Source: a virus
IMG/VR virus record: IMGVR_UViG_3300005841_000069
Coordinates: 1 to 31,783 of that record
Length of the DNA: 31,783 nucleotides
Strand: one strand, 5' to 3'
The notes under the pieces are model-generated. The model worked only from the letters and a program-made list of their open reading frames with translations. It made no database searches and had not been told where the DNA came from. Numbering within the stretch: position 1 is the stretch's first letter; every line of letters begins with the position of its first letter. Position numbers and translations under genes: made by a program. Shown in pieces: positions 30,581 through 31,783 of this stretch.

Positions 30581-31073
30581 ATTTGGCTGGATCGGCGATT
30601 GCGGGAGCCGGCGGCGTGACGCGCGGGAACGTGATGGTAACGCTTAGAGAGCCATCAATCGTCGCGGGGTCAAAGGTGTAGGTCGCGTCGCCCGCGCCTG
30701 GAATGGATCGCCCGTTAAGACGCCATTGGATGATAGCCGCGGGAGGAAAATTTACATTCGTGATGTTGGCCGTGAGTGTCGCTTGCATGGGAATTACAGT
30801 GAGGCTCGCTTTATCCGAGAGCGCGGAACCGGCCGCGTTCGTTACCTGCGCTGTGTAGTCGCCCGCGTCAGTTTTGGCAACTGGCGAAATGACCAGCTTG
30901 GGCCCGCTCGCGCCCGAAATTGGCGCGCCGTTCTTAAACCAGGCGTAGCTGAGTGGCGGCGAGCCGTCCGCGCTTACGTTCATCTCAACCGTTTGGCCGA
31001 GCTGGGCTGTCGCGCTCGCGCTGAGGCCTTTGGCGGTCGTTAGGAGCATGAACAGCGCGCAAGGTAGTTTCAT
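30579..31073 (-). CDS. Secreted protein with Ig-like domains
   Basis: Starting at ATG 31073 (overlapping the HNH stop as ATGA), the product is 164 residues. It has a signal-like start (M-K-L-P-C-A-L-F-M-L-L, cleavage perhaps near S-A-S-A). The first Ig-like domain spans about 24-93 (S-Y-A-W-F-K-N-G-A-P-I-S-G-A, then D-A-G-D-Y-T-A-Q-V-T-N-A-A-G). The second spans 97-151 (I-I-Q-W-R-L-N-G-R-S-I-P-G-A). The second matches the N-terminal domain of the SGNH protein. The upstream in-frame ATG at 31109 would place 12 polar residues before the signal, so 31073 is preferred. It may bind or decorate the host surface. Confidence 0.65.
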   Translation of the reverse strand: MKLPCALFMLLTTAKGLSASATAQLGQTVEMNVSADGSPPLSYAWFKNGAPISGASGPKLVISPVAKTDAGDYTAQVTNAAGSALSDKASLTVIPMQATLTANITNVNFPPAAIIQWRLNGRSIPGAGDATYTFDPATIDGSLSVTITFPRVTPPAPAIADPAK

Positions 31074-31513
31074 AAAAGGCGACGACCCTTCCTGATATTG
31101 GAAATCCACGGCATGAGCGCAAGGTTTGACTCGACGTGCTTACCTCCCTTGCAAAGAGGAATCACATGATCGACGCTCCATTTTAGGCCCGTGCATTTTG
31201 TGATTCTCTTAGCCGCAAGATAATAGTGCGAAATTAGCTCAGCGTTGCCGTGCTCAAAAGATCCGTATTTTTCTGCGCGCTTGCATGCCTTATAGTGTTT
31301 AACGATACCGGCTCTTTTTTCGCGCCAAATCTTCAGCTTCGAGCGCGTTTTCTCCGGATTCGCTATCCGGTGGCGGCCCGTTCGGTCCGCATTCGTGCGT
31401 CTAAGTTTATCAAGTTGTTCGGGCGTGATCCATCTCTCATAGAGATAGCCGCGCGCAAAAGTTCGTCGGTCGTAGACTTTCCCGTCTGATCGCATTTCGC
31501 CTCGCTTTGGCAT
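31070..31513 (-). CDS. HNH endonuclease
   Basis: The 147-residue protein has a basic N-terminal half and a C-terminal HNH core: W-S-V-D-H-V-I-P-L (D115, H116), G-G-K-H with N130 in S-N-L-A-L-M-P-W, and N139 in N-I-R-K-G-R-R. This D-H/N/N-x-x-K-G form is common in free-standing phage HNH proteins. An alternative start at residue 7 (31495) has GAGG a few bases upstream. It differs from the zinc-binding HNH at 884, so this phage carries two unrelated HNH types. It could be a homing-type nuclease. Confidence 0.75.
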   Translation of the reverse strand: MPKRGEMRSDGKVYDRRTFARGYLYERWITPEQLDKLRRTNADRTGRHRIANPEKTRSKLKIWREKRAGIVKHYKACKRAEKYGSFEHGNAELISHYYLAAKRITKCTGLKWSVDHVIPLCKGGKHVESNLALMPWISNIRKGRRLL

Positions 31514-31554
31514 GGTATTGAATTCGGTCGTTTTGGTTCGTGGAAACTAACTGA

Positions 31555-31586
31555 GCGCACCTCACCTTTTCGGGGTGAGAGTGCGC
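31555..31586. repeat. Strong bulged hairpin upstream of the right HNH gene
   Basis: Two six-base arms in series (31555-31560 with 31581-31586, and 31561-31566 with 31574-31579) form a 12-bp stem with one bulged base (31580) and a 7-base loop. It lies in front of the minus-strand HNH gene. It may terminate transcription from the gene at the right edge, or act in the HNH leader. The T-tract on the minus side is weak. Confidence 0.5.
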
Positions 31587-31667
31587 GTTGAATTGAGTCG
31601 CATTGGACTGTGGTTTCACTTCGCCCCGTAGCTCGAACCCCCACGGCGTGTCCACGTTTCAAGGGGT

Positions 31668-31760
31668 GAGAGTTCTGTGATGACCGGGCTCACGTTGTTA
31701 CTTCTTAGAGCCACGCTCGTGAGCGGCTGGCTTGGCCTTTCCGGCCATCACAGAACTCTC
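31668..31760. repeat. Long inverted repeat with nested palindrome
   Basis: The arm at 31668-31687 matches the reverse complement of 31741-31760 at 19 of 20 positions; the 15 bases at 31668-31682 and 31746-31760 are exact. The 53-base spacer has its own imperfect palindrome (AGCC ... GCTC GT GAGC ... GGCT, about 31710-31730). The element could fold as a branched RNA or a cruciform. Confidence 0.6.
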
Positions 31761-31783
31761 GTTGCTACGGTCCTCACGGCCTT
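31698..31783 (-). CDS. Possible 3' end of a minus-strand gene running off the window
   Basis: On the minus strand a frame is open from the right edge to TAA at 31700-31698, showing about 28 residues that end in A-A-H-E-R-G-S-K-K. An in-frame ATG (M-A-G-K-A-K-P) would alternatively give a 16-residue basic peptide. The stretch is too short to be sure it is coding. It overlaps one arm of the inverted repeat. Confidence 0.25.
   Translation of the reverse strand, partial: GREDRSNESSVMAGKAKPAAHERGSKK

Noticed and set aside
31626-31646. GGTTCGA on the minus strand, resembling a tRNA T-loop
   Set aside because: No five-base T stem, acceptor stem, anticodon arm or CCA-side pairing can be drawn around it.
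1-31783. CRISPR array, tRNA gene, integrase or insertion sequence
   Set aside because: No regularly spaced repeats, cloverleaf or recombinase/transposase motif was found on either strand by reading.

Overview
The window is a stretch of a tailed-phage genome, free or integrated, with a siphovirus-like layout and a head module of the Mu gp29/gp30 type. No tRNA, rRNA, CRISPR array, integrase or insertion sequence is visible, and no host housekeeping gene. A Gram-negative host is suggested by a lipobox lipoprotein, Sec signal peptides and a family 25 glycosyltransferase of the lipopolysaccharide type. The Ig-like domain at the right end (Y-x-W-F-K-N-G and D-A-G-D-Y signatures) is of a kind very common in Verrucomicrobiota, and the DUF2961-like and chitobiase-like domains would also fit such a host. 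That assignment is an inference and is weak.

Layout. Positions 1-1661 hold the end of an unknown gene and four small genes, one an HNH nuclease. Positions 1699-5682 encode DNA packaging: small terminase, large terminase and a DUF935 (Mu gp29-like) portal. A perfect 11-bp stem-loop at 5697-5725 opens a chain of about ten very small, mostly overlapping genes (5727-7673), two or three of them single-span membrane peptides, ending in a GT25 glycosyltransferase (7670-8272). The head module follows: Mu gpI-like protease/scaffold, capsid cement-like protein, major capsid protein, a hairpin that may attenuate transcription, a gp36-like connector, a GH130-like beta-propeller protein, a Mu F-like minor head protein and a gpG-like protein. 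The tail module (14295-26598) holds a tail terminator fused to a chitobiase-like domain, a DUF2961/FN3/LamG-like protein, the probable tail tube protein, a tail protein with an H-type-lectin-like end, a fibre with an S74 auto-chaperone, a lipoprotein, a coiled-coil membrane protein, a short tape measure, a baseplate-type protein, a cysteine-rich protein and an Erv/ALR-type sulfhydryl oxidase. From 26701 to the right edge the genes are mainly on the minus strand: two tiny proteins, a 1006-residue SGNH-hydrolase-like protein, a secreted Ig-like protein, an HNH nuclease and a fragment at the edge. One small plus-strand gene lies inside this block.

The most interesting points are: (1) a phage-encoded Erv/ALR thiol oxidase directly downstream of a tail gene with 15 cysteines, which together look like a dedicated disulfide-forming pair; (2) an S74 fibre with both an N-terminal signal peptide and a C-terminal membrane helix, an architecture that recalls membrane-tethered, self-cleaving MYRF; (3) a repeated hydrophobic-Ala-Asn-Glu tetrapeptide in the head protease/scaffold and capsid, which may be the prohead cleavage code; and (4) carbohydrate-active proteins (GT25, GH130-like, DUF2961-like, SGNH) scattered through the virion operon.
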